Assembly: GCF_048984525.1 (NCBI RefSeq)
Contig: NZ_JBMGJC010000003.1
Span: 209,111 to 273,110 of the forward strand
From: Syntrophopropionicum propionicicum_A
Lineage (GTDB): Bacteria > Bacillota > Desulfotomaculia > Desulfotomaculales > Pelotomaculaceae
DNA: 64,000 nucleotides
Reading direction: 5' to 3'
The notes below the pieces were generated by a model. The model was not told the DNA's origin. It saw only the letters and a program-made list of their open reading frames with translations, and did not search any database. Positions 17,966-26,320 of the stretch are shown piece after piece (position 1 is the stretch's first letter; each line of letters opens with the position of its first letter). The translations under genes were made by a program, and so were the position numbers.

Positions 17966-17996
17966 AAAAAAAAAAGCCCCTAAGGGCTTTTTTTTT
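17966..17996 (-). terminator. Terminator shared by tRNA-Ala and the STAND gene
   Basis: A-run plus GCCC pairs with GGGC plus T-run around CTAA. Being symmetric, it can act on both strands; on the minus strand it directly follows the tRNA-Ala CCA end. Confidence 0.85.
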
Positions 17997-18071
17997 GGTG
18001 GACCTAAGGGGATTCGAACCCCTGACCTCTTGAATGCGAACCAAGCGCTCTCCCAGCTGAGCTATAGGCCC
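17996..18071 (-). tRNA. tRNA-Ala (anticodon CGC)
   Basis: Full cloverleaf on the minus strand: acceptor GGGCCTA/TAGGTCC, D arm TAGCTCAGCTGGGAGAGC, anticodon stem CTTGG/TCAAG with loop TTCGCAT (CGC, reads GCG), T arm CAGGGGTTCGAATCCCCT, discriminator A and encoded CCA. It is 144 bases after the STAND gene with its 3' end facing it, the orientation used by integrases, but no integrase or flanking repeat is seen. Confidence 0.97.
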
Positions 18072-18247
18072 ATGAAGTTATAATTTCTGAAGCATTTTTT
18101 ATATTACCATAACCGTGCCGGGGATGCAAGGGAGGAGTAATGAAATAAAGAGGAAAGAAAAACCGCCGTTTCCGGTATAATACAGGTAGGATTTTAGCCG
18201 GGCAGCGGTGAATCCTACTTAAAACCACATTTTGGGGAGCTGGCGCG

Positions 18248-18883
18248 GTGTTAATTTTTAACCCGTTTGACCATGTAGACAGGAAAAATATTATAAAGCG
18301 GGTCGCCAAATTAAAGAGAAAAAAAAGCAGCCTCACCAACGATGAAATTTCCCGGATTTTAATAAGAAAAAAAAGCAGGTGGTGTGCCGCGGCGGGCGCT
18401 TTGACCGCTCTGCCGGGCGCTGTTCCCGTGCTGGGGACTCTGGTTGCCATAATCGCGGGGACGGTTCTCGATATTACCGCCATGGGTTTTTTTATTACCG
18501 AATTAATCCTTGAGATAGCTGCCGCCCATAACCGCGACCTGGATAAAGAAGGCACCGCGCGGGAGGCCGTCTGGGTGCTGGTGTCGGCGGTAGGCGCCGG
18601 AGCGGCAAGCAAAGGCCTTACAGGCATGACAGTGAGGCGGCTCTCGGGGCGCGCGTTTAACCGCCTTATTGAACAGGCGCTGCTGGCCCTGGGCATCCGG
18701 GCGTCTCAGCGCACCATCCTCCGTATTATACCTGTTATCGGCATGTTCATAGCCGGCGGGGTAAACTTATATACCTGCAATAAAGTCGGAGATTATGTAA
18801 TAAAATATTACTCGGAAAACTCGTACGCGGACAAATGGGACGGTGAAACAATAGAGGCGGAAGTAATAGCCAGAGGCGAGTAA
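18248..18883 (+). CDS. Hydrophobic EcsC-like protein
   Basis: A 211-residue protein with a GTG start after GGGGAG. A basic N-terminus (KRKKSSL, RKKSRW) is followed by hydrophobic segments at about 52-85 (ALPGAVPVLGTLVAIIAGTV is part) and about 158-180. The glycine-containing hydrophobic hairpins and alternating amphipathic helices resemble EcsC-family proteins, whose biochemical role is unknown. It is a single gene with its own terminator. Confidence 0.55.
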   Translation: MLIFNPFDHVDRKNIIKRVAKLKRKKSSLTNDEISRILIRKKSRWCAAAGALTALPGAVPVLGTLVAIIAGTVLDITAMGFFITELILEIAAAHNRDLDKEGTAREAVWVLVSAVGAGAASKGLTGMTVRRLSGRAFNRLIEQALLALGIRASQRTILRIIPVIGMFIAGGVNLYTCNKVGDYVIKYYSENSYADKWDGETIEAEVIARGE

Positions 18884-18907
18884 AGGATCGACCCGCGCTG
18901 AATTACA

Positions 18908-18938
18908 AACCCCGCGGCCGGGCCACGGGGCTTTTTTT
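18908..18938 (+). terminator. Rho-independent terminator
   Basis: CCCCG pairs with CGGGG over a GC-rich interior and is followed by seven T residues, 25 bases after the EcsC-like gene. Confidence 0.8.
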
Positions 18939-19182
18939 ATGATATTATTTTTTGCATCTGTTCCTGGAGCTTGTGCCTCTTGCCGGCTATCTCCTCGGCA
19001 TAGTCAGATGAAATCAAGTAAACATTGACCCACAGGTCGTGTTCGTTTGCTTTGCCTTCCAGCTCTCTGGATAAATCTTTAAATTTTTTCATAACCCTGT
19101 CTTTAAAAGCAGAGAACTCACCCAAAATTTCAACAATGTCCCGCTGGGTATAAGAAGCGCCTTCACGTAACATTTTTGCCAC
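18937..19182 (-). CDS. Small helical protein of unknown function
   Basis: An 81-residue protein starting at GTG, seven bases after AGGAGG. It is highly charged and predicted to be helical (FKDRVMKKFKDLSRELEGKA, then EEIAGKRHKLQEQMQKIIS) with no membrane segment or Cys. The TQRDIVEILGEFSAF start might be a small helix-turn-helix but is not convincing. It probably converges with the EcsC-like gene and uses the same terminator hairpin. Confidence 0.6.
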   Translation of the reverse strand: MAKMLREGASYTQRDIVEILGEFSAFKDRVMKKFKDLSRELEGKANEHDLWVNVYLISSDYAEEIAGKRHKLQEQMQKIIS

Positions 19183-19281
19183 CTGCCTACCTCCTCACAA
19201 CTGCCGTTATATAGGTTAATTATAGGCAAATTGGAATATACTGTTAAGAGGTGATAAATGTACTTTTATTAGAAAAATAAT

Positions 19282-19316
19282 CGAAAAAGTTAAGGGGCCC
19301 TTTGCGAAGGCCCCTT
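19282..19316 (-). terminator. Terminator of the Ser/Gln-rich protein gene
   Basis: On the minus strand AAGGGGCC pairs with GGCCCCTT and the sequence continues into TTTTTCG, 14 bases after the stop of the gene at 19330. Confidence 0.75.
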
Positions 19317-19329
19317 ATACTTGGTTTAT

Positions 19330-20097
19330 TTAGAAGCTGCTGTAAGCCATATTTTGAGGAGTTGACAACTGAAACTGGTTCTGAGGGGTTGACAGGTGTG
19401 TCTGACTACTCAGAAGGCCTGTGCTTGGCAGGGAGCTGATCTGGCTGGACACATACGGCGCGTACGTGCTGCCGGACGCCAGCCCGCTCGTGCCAAACTG
19501 CTGCTGGCTGGTATAAGACGGCATCACGCTTAAGCTGCTGGCGCTGGTCATTGGGCTGATGCTGCTTCTCAATGTGTTCATTGTGCTGCCGGGCATTATG
19601 CCGGAAGTAAACGGCATGGACTGACTCATCCCGGTGTATTGCTGGGCCACGGCATAGTCCGGTATGTTAAGGCTCTGGCCAAAACGGCTGGTTGTGCCGG
19701 CGCTCATATAAGGTGAAAACTGAGCGCCAAACGCCCCGAACTGGGAGGGACTGTACATGCTGGTCGCGCTCGGTGTAAAAGCCCCGTACTGTCCGGTCAT
19801 GGGCTGGCTGAAGTTTTGTGCGCCAAACTGGCCGCTGGACACTGGCCTGTTGAACATCTGTGAGGTAACCTGCTGGGTGGCATTGCTGATGGCGTTTACA
19901 TCCTGGCTCAGGTGGTGGCACAGCTGCTGAATTGTATTCAACTGCTGGGTAGCAACTGATTCATTTTGCTGCAGTCTTTGCAGTTGTGCCGCGTTGTTCG
20001 CTTCCGCGCGCTGCAGCTGGCTTGCAACCTGGCTGATGGTGTTGATTTCGTTCCGCAATTCCTGGATTTGTCTGTGGAGCTGATAAATTTGATCCAT
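19330..20097 (-). CDS. Ser/Gln/Phe-rich protein with N-terminal coiled coil (possible spore coat protein)
   Basis: 255 residues, ATG start with a strong AAGGAGGAG site. Residues 1-75 form a coiled coil (IYQLHRQIQELRNEINTISQ, then QLQRLQQNESVATQQLNTIQ). The remaining 180 residues are low complexity, rich in S, Q, F, G, M and T with repeated SQFGAFGAQ, MYSPSQ and LSTPQN-like words, no charged patches and no signal peptide. This composition suits a self-assembling structural protein such as a spore coat or exosporium component, but no family is recognised. Confidence 0.6.
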   Translation of the reverse strand: MDQIYQLHRQIQELRNEINTISQVASQLQRAEANNAAQLQRLQQNESVATQQLNTIQQLCHHLSQDVNAISNATQQVTSQMFNRPVSSGQFGAQNFSQPMTGQYGAFTPSATSMYSPSQFGAFGAQFSPYMSAGTTSRFGQSLNIPDYAVAQQYTGMSQSMPFTSGIMPGSTMNTLRSSISPMTSASSLSVMPSYTSQQQFGTSGLASGSTYAPYVSSQISSLPSTGLLSSQTHLSTPQNQFQLSTPQNMAYSSF

Positions 20098-20225
20098 TAT
20101 TTCTCCTCCTTGCTAGTTTTAGGCTTAGTTAAGCCTTTTGCAAATATTATTCTACAGACTCCAACAGGTTATTAGTGGTAGATTGTGGAATTAGAAATTT
20201 ATTACGATTTTCTCAATTTTTTAAG

Positions 20226-21806
20226 TTATTGTAAGTTGTTTTTTACTGAGTTAAGCGGGGTGAAACCTGCAAAATGAGGAGTGAAACCTTCCACTCTTGT
20301 TGAGGTGGCGTACAGTTTAAGGCTGTGGTTGAGGAAAATCCACGGCGCGTCTTTGGTAATAATTTCGATGGCGCTGCGGTACATCCGCTCCCGCAGGGCG
20401 GGTTCAGTTTCCAGCTGTGCTTTTGCCAGGAGGAGGTCTACCTCGTTATTGCGGTAACGGGCGGTATTAAGCCCGTTTTCGATCTGTGATGATGAAAGCA
20501 GGGTATAAAGGAAGTTGTCCGGATCTCCGTTGTCGCTGATCCAGCCGTAAAGGAAGGCATTTCCTTCTTCATTTAATAGGGCTTCCTTGTACTGGTTCCA
20601 GGTGTATGATTTAATTACTGTTTCCACGCCGGCGCCGGCAAGCTCTCTCTGGATAAATTCAGCCAGCATATCCCCGCCGGCAGGGTTGTAAGGCCTTGGG
20701 TTAGAATAAGTGATAATTTCAAACTTCAAACCGTCGGCGTAGCCTGAGCCGGCCAGCAATTCCCTGGCTCCCTCCGGATCATAGGAAACGGGAAACAAGC
20801 TGGAGTCATATCCCAGTACACCGGGCGGCAGCGGGCCGTTTGCCTCTATCGCTGATCCCTTAAAAAGTTCGGTAACATGCTTGCGGTCGATCAGCATGCT
20901 GACAGCTCTTCTAACTGAGGGGTCGTCAAAAGGTTTTTTGTTAGTAAAAAAGCCAAGGTAATTAAGGTCCAGGCCTGGCATCTGCAATACCGGGAACCCC
21001 TTTTGTTCGAGATAACGGGCGTCAGGCGGCGCCAGGCTGTCTACAATGTCTGCGATTCCAAGTTTCAGAGCCAGTGAGCGCAGCCGGTTGTTTTTAATTA
21101 CGCTGAAGACCAGCGTTGGGCATTCCGGCATCTTACCCCAGTATTCCCTGTTTTCCTTCAGGATGATGCTTTTACCCTTGACCCAGCTGCTGAAGCGATA
21201 AGGTCCGGTACCGACCGGCTTGTCGCCAAAATTCTCACCCAGGGCGGTTACAGCGGAGGGGCTTACTATAGGAGCGGATGCAGGCATGGCCAGGTTGTTT
21301 AAAAAAGGCGCATAGGGATATTTTAGTATAAATTTCACGGTGTAAAGGTCTGGAGTTTTGATGCTTTCCAGCATGCCAAAAGTAAAAGAGGCATAGGAGG
21401 CGCCTTCTGTGCGCTGGGGCGGCAGCTGCCTTTCGATACTGAAGCGGACCGCTTCGGAATTAAAAGGTGTCCCATCGTGAAACTTGACGCCCCTCCTTAA
21501 AAAAAAAGTCCATTCCCGCCCATCCGGAGATATACGCCAGTCTTCTGCCAGGCAGGGCTCTATTGTAGTAGTGCCGGGTTTAAAACGGACCAGGCCTTCA
21601 AAGATATTGGCGATTACTTTATTGGACTCGTCGTCCTGGGAAAAAGCCGGATCAAGCGTCACCGCGTCCTGGCTCCTGGCATAAATCAATTCGCTGCCTT
21701 TTATTCCGGCAATACGCCCGGCGGCCGGCAGGAAACCGGAATGGCTTAAGAAAAAAAACGGTAGAATAATCAGGAGGAATATTGAAATTATTTTTAGTGT
21801 GCGCAA
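20226..21806 (-). CDS. ABC transporter substrate-binding protein, peptide/nickel family (SBP_bac_5)
   Basis: 526 residues from a TTG start eight bases after GTGGAG. A signal sequence (about 3-25, IISIFLLIILPFFFLSHSG) is present but lacks a lipobox Cys, which is unusual for a Gram-positive binding protein; it may stay membrane-anchored. The mature part has the family 5 signature: VTLDPAFSQDDESNKVIANI, GREWTFFLRRGVKFHDGTPF and GTGPYRFSSWVKG. Substrates of the family are oligopeptides, dipeptides or nickel. No permease or ATPase genes lie beside it, so it is an orphan binding protein. Confidence 0.9.
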   Translation of the reverse strand: MRTLKIISIFLLIILPFFFLSHSGFLPAAGRIAGIKGSELIYARSQDAVTLDPAFSQDDESNKVIANIFEGLVRFKPGTTTIEPCLAEDWRISPDGREWTFFLRRGVKFHDGTPFNSEAVRFSIERQLPPQRTEGASYASFTFGMLESIKTPDLYTVKFILKYPYAPFLNNLAMPASAPIVSPSAVTALGENFGDKPVGTGPYRFSSWVKGKSIILKENREYWGKMPECPTLVFSVIKNNRLRSLALKLGIADIVDSLAPPDARYLEQKGFPVLQMPGLDLNYLGFFTNKKPFDDPSVRRAVSMLIDRKHVTELFKGSAIEANGPLPPGVLGYDSSLFPVSYDPEGARELLAGSGYADGLKFEIITYSNPRPYNPAGGDMLAEFIQRELAGAGVETVIKSYTWNQYKEALLNEEGNAFLYGWISDNGDPDNFLYTLLSSSQIENGLNTARYRNNEVDLLLAKAQLETEPALRERMYRSAIEIITKDAPWIFLNHSLKLYATSTRVEGFTPHFAGFTPLNSVKNNLQ

Positions 21807-21932
21807 TATAATCACTCCACGTAGATGTTTATAATATAAATTCTGGAAATATATGTTAATTCCTTTAATTAAGTCCATAAAAATATTGTCCCTGGCATTA
21901 GTGCCTATAAATTTTGAGTGGAGGCATCAGAT

Positions 21933-22814
21933 ATGGTTGTTCGTTTCGGCCCTGCCGGAGCCTCAGAATCTTTTTACCAGGAGGGCCACAAAACTTCGCT
22001 GGAAATGCCGGAGTGGCTGGAGAAGAAAGGGCTGAACGCCTTTGAGTACCAGTGCAGCCGGGGTGTGAATATAGGTGAGGAAATGGCCAAACGGTTGGGT
22101 CAGCTCTGTGCTGAGCGGAATATTCAATTGAGCATCCACGCTCCTTACTATATAAACCTTAGCACCAGCGACCCGGACTTAAAAACCAGGACCATGGGGC
22201 ACCTGCTGAAGTCATTAACCGCCGCGCAGTCAATGGGAGCAAAAGTGGTGGTATTTCACCCCGGCTCCGGCAGCGGTCCGAACCGCTGGGAACTGATGGC
22301 CGCGGCCAAAACATTATTCAAGGAGGTCCTGGCGAGGGCGGAGGCGAAAGGCCTGTCCGGCATCCTCCTGGCTCCCGAGACCATGGGGAAAAGAAATATG
22401 CTGGGTTCCCTGGAGGAAGTGCTGGAGCTGTGCGAGCTGGGTGACCAGGTAGTGCCGGCTGTTGATTTCGGCCACATGCACGCGGTCAGCGGGGGAAGAT
22501 TTAAGGACAAACAAACCTATGAAGAAGCCCTTGACCTGATCGTGGAAAGGTTGGGGAGAGAGTACGTGCAGAATCTTCATATCCATTTCAGTCCTGTGGA
22601 ATTCACCCATGCGGGTGAGAGAAGGCACCGCACCGCGCTTGAAGCGGACTTCGGTCCCGACTTTACCCCCCTGGCGGAAATACTGGCTGAAAGGGACCTG
22701 TCTGCCACCATAATATGTGAATCTGCCGGCCGGCAGGCTGAAGACGCCATGATTTACCGGGATATTTATGATCAGCTGCTTCGAGGAAAAAGCGGGGAGG
22801 GGGCAAATACCTGA
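21933..22814 (+). CDS. TIM-barrel protein of the endonuclease IV/sugar isomerase superfamily
   Basis: 293 residues; ATG at 21933 follows GGAGG and is preferred over a GTG at 21918 that overlaps the site. Metal-binding motifs of the AP endonuclease 2 family are visible: SIHAPYYINL (strand 3), VVFHPGSGSG (strand 4), LLAPETMGK (Glu), VDFGHMHA (Asp, His) and HIHFSPV. The metal set is close to that of deoxyribonuclease IV (Nfo), so a DNA repair AP endonuclease is likely, although the protein is diverged. It is divergent from the binding protein gene. Confidence 0.8.
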   Translation: MVVRFGPAGASESFYQEGHKTSLEMPEWLEKKGLNAFEYQCSRGVNIGEEMAKRLGQLCAERNIQLSIHAPYYINLSTSDPDLKTRTMGHLLKSLTAAQSMGAKVVVFHPGSGSGPNRWELMAAAKTLFKEVLARAEAKGLSGILLAPETMGKRNMLGSLEEVLELCELGDQVVPAVDFGHMHAVSGGRFKDKQTYEEALDLIVERLGREYVQNLHIHFSPVEFTHAGERRHRTALEADFGPDFTPLAEILAERDLSATIICESAGRQAEDAMIYRDIYDQLLRGKSGEGANT

Positions 22815-22866
22815 AGGTCAGCCCCCAATTAACAAGGATTCTATAATTAACGTCAGGTTGTTAAAT

Positions 22867-23340
22867 TTAGTGGATCTCGACGTCACGGGCGCCGTTGCGG
22901 CGCAGTATGTCCGCGGCACTGTTAATTTTCCCATCTTCTGTGCGGACTGAAGCCAGGATTTTTCCTTCCTTGACCTTATCCTCATAGAACTTGCCCCGTT
23001 CAGCGGGGATGCCCCAGTCTACCAGGCCGCCGGCCACGCCTCCGGTGAGTGCTCCGGATACCAGGCCGGCAATTGGACCGGCCGCGATAATAGGCCCGAT
23101 CCCGGGGATAGCCAGGGCGCCGGCGCCCAGGCCCAGACCGGCCAGGCCGCCCAGCACGCCGCCGGTGGTCACCCCGGAGGTAAGACTCTCACTTCCGGTG
23201 TCGCTGGTTTTGTGCACGGTTTTGTCACGGTCGGCCGCCAGAATGGATATTTCATCTTTAAACCCACTGCCGCGCAGTTCCGACGCGGCTTTTTCCGCTT
23301 GATCCCGCGAGTCAAAAAGGCCAATTACAGTTTTTAGCAA
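22867..23340 (-). CDS. General stress protein, YflT-type with glycine-zipper centre
   Basis: 157 residues. The N-terminal 45 residues (KTVIGLFDSRDQAEKAASEL) match the heat-induced stress protein YflT domain, a small ferredoxin-like fold. A Gly/Ala-rich hydrophobic centre (GVLGGLAGLGLGAGALAIPG and following) has repeated GxxxG spacing and could insert in a membrane. The C-terminal IPAERGKFYEDKVKEGKIL returns to a soluble fold. Similar proteins are stress induced in Firmicutes; the precise role is unknown. Confidence 0.75.
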   Translation of the reverse strand: MLKTVIGLFDSRDQAEKAASELRGSGFKDEISILAADRDKTVHKTSDTGSESLTSGVTTGGVLGGLAGLGLGAGALAIPGIGPIIAAGPIAGLVSGALTGGVAGGLVDWGIPAERGKFYEDKVKEGKILASVRTEDGKINSAADILRRNGARDVEIH

Positions 23341-23524
23341 GGTTCAATCCTCCTCGTAATTTTTTGGTTCTTTTTTATATTGTCCCCGCGGCATATTTCT
23401 TATTCTGTTTGCACTTAAGGGATAATTTTTTGAAAAGGATAAACATTAGTATTAAATTTGATTTATGTTTTGATATAATATTGTATGTTGTTGCAAAAAA
23501 CAGTAAATTTAGAGGAGGATTAAA

Positions 23525-23983
23525 ATGCTGCCGACCCCAAAAAAATTCTTTGTTACCGCGGGGAGCGCTGAGGGTAAGAATCCTTTAAATGCATTCGACA
23601 ACGCCCTGCTGAAATGCAGGATCGGCAACCTGAACCTGATGCGGGTGACGAGCATCCTGCCCCCGGGCGTGCAATACTGCCCGGGAATGGAAATACCGCC
23701 CGGCTCGCTGGTGCCCACAGCTTACGGCTACATCATAAGCGATGTTCCCGGAGAGCAGATAGCCGCCGCGGTCGGCGTGGGTTTCTCCAATGACAGTTTT
23801 GGCGTGATTATGGAGTATTCGGGAAAGTGCGGCAGCCAAGAAGCTGAAAGAGCCATAGAAAGCATGTTGAAAGAAGCTTTTGAAACCAGGAATATGGAAT
23901 TGGCCGGCACCAAAATCGCCGCGACGGAACACCGCGTGGAAAAAATCGGCTGTGCCCTGGCCGCCGTACCTCTCTGGTATTAA
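23525..23983 (+). CDS. pdaD: Pyruvoyl-dependent arginine decarboxylase proenzyme
   Basis: 152 residues, AGAGGAGG before the ATG. It converts arginine to agmatine and CO2 using a pyruvoyl group made by self-cleavage. The family blocks are present: GSAEGKNPLNAFDNALLKC, IGNLNLMRVTSILPP, LVPTAYGYIISDVPGE and IMEYSGKC. The cleavage site is Thr42-Ser43 (the archaeal enzyme has Ser-Ser; chlamydial AaxB has Thr-Ser), so Ser43 should become the pyruvoyl residue. It is first of three genes (decarboxylase, aminopropyltransferase, agmatinase) forming an arginine-to-polyamine route. Confidence 0.95.
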   Translation: MLPTPKKFFVTAGSAEGKNPLNAFDNALLKCRIGNLNLMRVTSILPPGVQYCPGMEIPPGSLVPTAYGYIISDVPGEQIAAAVGVGFSNDSFGVIMEYSGKCGSQEAERAIESMLKEAFETRNMELAGTKIAATEHRVEKIGCALAAVPLWY

Positions 23984-24011
23984 ATAAGTTTAAATATGGA
24001 GGAGTGAAGAC

Positions 24012-24896
24012 TTGGATCCTAAACAAGATGTATGGTTTACAGAAGACCCGGCAAAAGACATTAATTTGTGGTTTACAGAGCAGCAGACAAAAGACATGAG
24101 GATCTCTGTCCGGGTAAAACAAATTCTCCACCGGGAAGAGACGCCGTTTCAGAGCCTGGCTGTCCTTGACACGGACCAGTTCGGCCGCATGCTGGTCCTG
24201 GACAATATAATCCAGACAAATATTGCAGACGAGTTTGTCTACCACGAGATGATCACCCACGTGGCCCTGAACACCCATGCCGACCCCAAAAAAGTGCTGG
24301 TAATCGGCGGCGGCGACGGGGGAGCGGTGCGGGAAATTATCAAGCACCAGTCCGTGGAAAAAGCGGTCCACTGTGAAATAGACGGCGCGGTGATCGAGGC
24401 CTCGCGCAGGTTCCTGCCTGAAATCAGCTGCGCTCTGGACGATCACAGGGTGGAGATCATTGTTGATGACGGTATTAAGCACGTCAAAGAAAACAAAAAT
24501 ACCTACGATGTAATCATGGTGGACTCGACCGACCCTATTGGCCCGGCCGTAGGGCTGTTCAGCGCTGATTTTTACAGAGACATATTTGCATCGTTAAAAG
24601 AAGACGGTATTTTTGTGGCGCAGACCGAGTCGCCCTTTTTTAACCGCGACCTCATACCAGGGCTTTATCAGGATATATCGGGGATATTCCCCGTCACACG
24701 CCTCTATCTTGCCGTAATTCCCACCTACCCGGGAGGCTTATGGACATTTACCATGGGCTCGAAGAAGTATGACCCGCTGAAGGTGGATATTTCCAGGATA
24801 CCGCCGATGGACACAAGGTATTACAGCCCGGCTGTTCACCAGACCTGCCTTGTCCTGCCCCCGTTCGTAAGAGAACTGCTGGAGCGGCAGGGATAA
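24012..24896 (+). CDS. speE: Spermidine synthase (polyamine aminopropyltransferase)
   Basis: 294 residues from a TTG start preceded by GGAGGAG. It transfers an aminopropyl group from decarboxylated S-adenosylmethionine to putrescine. Signatures: an N-terminal beta domain (LWFTEQQTKDMRISVRV), the GGGDGGAVREI nucleotide loop, CEIDGAVIE, and the catalytic VDSTDPIGPA segment. It lies 28 bases after pdaD and 72 before speB. No S-adenosylmethionine decarboxylase gene (speD) is in the window, so the aminopropyl donor must come from elsewhere. Confidence 0.95.
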   Translation: MDPKQDVWFTEDPAKDINLWFTEQQTKDMRISVRVKQILHREETPFQSLAVLDTDQFGRMLVLDNIIQTNIADEFVYHEMITHVALNTHADPKKVLVIGGGDGGAVREIIKHQSVEKAVHCEIDGAVIEASRRFLPEISCALDDHRVEIIVDDGIKHVKENKNTYDVIMVDSTDPIGPAVGLFSADFYRDIFASLKEDGIFVAQTESPFFNRDLIPGLYQDISGIFPVTRLYLAVIPTYPGGLWTFTMGSKKYDPLKVDISRIPPMDTRYYSPAVHQTCLVLPPFVRELLERQG

Positions 24897-24968
24897 CGTA
24901 CCTGCCGATTAATTATCGCGATCCTGGAAAAGATACATGAAAAGCAGTGTTTCTGAGGGGTGGCGCGG

Positions 24969-25838
24969 ATGATTGAGTACACGGAAAGATGCCCCGGATT
25001 TATCGGCAGCACTGAAAATTACGAACAGGCTGAGTTTGTAATTGTAGGCGCGCCGATGGACCTGACGGTAAGCTACCGCCCGGGTACGCGGCAGGGTCCT
25101 CACGCGATACGCCAGGCCTCCCACGGCCTGGAGGAATACAGCGTTGACCTTGACCGGGAACTCGCAAATTACAGTTACTACGATGCCGGGGATGTTGTCC
25201 TCCCGTTCGGGGCGGTCAAAGAGAATTTGCGCCGGATAAGCCTGGTAACCGCCGGTATTCTTTCCGACGGGAAGGTGCCGATGGTCCTTGGCGGCGAGCA
25301 CCTGATCTCCTGCGCCGTAATCAAAGAAGTTGCCGGCAAGCACCCGGGGCTGGCGGTAATTCACTTTGACGCCCACGCCGACTTGAGGGACGAATTTATT
25401 GGCGAGCACTTTTCCCATGCCACCGTTATGCGCCGGGCCGTGGAAACAATTGGCGGCAAAAACCTTTACCAGTTCGGCATCAGGTCGGGTACGCGGGATG
25501 AATTTGAATTTGCCCGCTCCAACACCAATACCTACATTGACAGGGTTGTGGAGCCGCTGGTGGAAAACCTGCCGCGCCTGAAAGGGCGTCCGGTGTATGT
25601 TTCCCTGGATATTGACGTGGTCGACCCGTCCTACGCTCCCGGCACAGGCACACCTGAGCCTGGCGGTTGTTCGGCCAGGGAGATAATAAAGGCTGTCCAT
25701 TTGCTCGGCGAGTTGGATATTGTGGGCTTTGACCTGGTGGAAGTGAGCCCGCTTTACGATCCCTCCGAAAGGACCGCGCTCCTGGCGGCAAAACTTATTC
25801 GCGAGGCGATCATGTCTTATGGCGGGGCAAAATCATAA
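24969..25838 (+). CDS. speB: Agmatinase
   Basis: 289 residues; ATG at 24969 with GAGGGG upstream is preferred over GTG at 24960, which lies within that site. It hydrolyses agmatine to putrescine and urea with two manganese ions. The ureohydrolase metal motifs are complete: GGEH, HFDAHADLRD and SLDIDVVDPSYAPGTGTPEP. Together with the upstream decarboxylase it makes putrescine from arginine without ornithine. No clear terminator follows. Confidence 0.95.
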   Translation: MIEYTERCPGFIGSTENYEQAEFVIVGAPMDLTVSYRPGTRQGPHAIRQASHGLEEYSVDLDRELANYSYYDAGDVVLPFGAVKENLRRISLVTAGILSDGKVPMVLGGEHLISCAVIKEVAGKHPGLAVIHFDAHADLRDEFIGEHFSHATVMRRAVETIGGKNLYQFGIRSGTRDEFEFARSNTNTYIDRVVEPLVENLPRLKGRPVYVSLDIDVVDPSYAPGTGTPEPGGCSAREIIKAVHLLGELDIVGFDLVEVSPLYDPSERTALLAAKLIREAIMSYGGAKS

Positions 25839-25960
25839 AAAAAAAAGCCGTCCGGTAATGGTTAAGTGCAAAAATTCCATTTGACTTCAAACGTCTGATT
25901 GGTTATACTTATAAATGTCCGCGATGGATGTACGCGAAGACGCTATTGTGGACCGAATGC

Positions 25961-26037
25961 GGAGCTGTGGTGTAGTGGCCTAACATGCCTGCCTGTCACG
26001 CAGGAGATCGCGAGTTCGACTCTCGTCAGCTCCGCCA
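25961..26037 (+). tRNA. tRNA-Asp (anticodon GTC)
   Basis: Acceptor GGAGCTG/CAGCTCC, anticodon stem CCTGC/GCAGG with loop CTGTCAC (GTC), T arm GCGAGTTCGACTCTCGT, discriminator G and encoded CCA. It is followed eight bases later by tRNA-Phe. Confidence 0.97.
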
Positions 26038-26045
26038 TTTTATTT

Positions 26046-26121
<76 letters not shown>

Positions 26122-26135
26122 GCTCAAGTCAGACC

Positions 26136-26160
26136 CCCGCAAGATTTTGCGGGTTTTTTG
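26136..26160 (+). terminator. Terminator of the tRNA-Asp/tRNA-Phe transcript
   Basis: CCCGCAA pairs with TTGCGGG around GATT, followed by six T residues. Confidence 0.88.
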
Positions 26161-26275
26161 TTTTTGTGGGGATTTTATCAACTACCCTGCACGGCATAGA
26201 GTGCCGTTTTTTTGTTTACTGCCTTGCTAATATTTAGATTAATTGACTAATTGACACATGCCACTTTTTATGATA

Positions 26276-26306
26276 TTTTAATGATATCAAAATGATATCA
26301 TTAAAA
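26276..26306. promoter_or_regulatory. Perfect 14-bp inverted repeat upstream of the SPFH gene (operator candidate)
   Basis: TTTTAATGATATCA and its exact reverse complement are separated by AAA and end 14 bases before the ATG at 26321, just ahead of the AGGGGG ribosome site. A further TGATAT lies immediately upstream at about 26271. The symmetry fits a repressor site or an mRNA hairpin at the ribosome binding region. Confidence 0.6.
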
Positions 26307-26320
26307 TAGGGGGTGGTTAA

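Noticed and set aside
13834..18000. Integrase-borne genomic island
   Set aside because: No integrase, transposase or att repeat was found, so mobility is kept only as a hypothesis.
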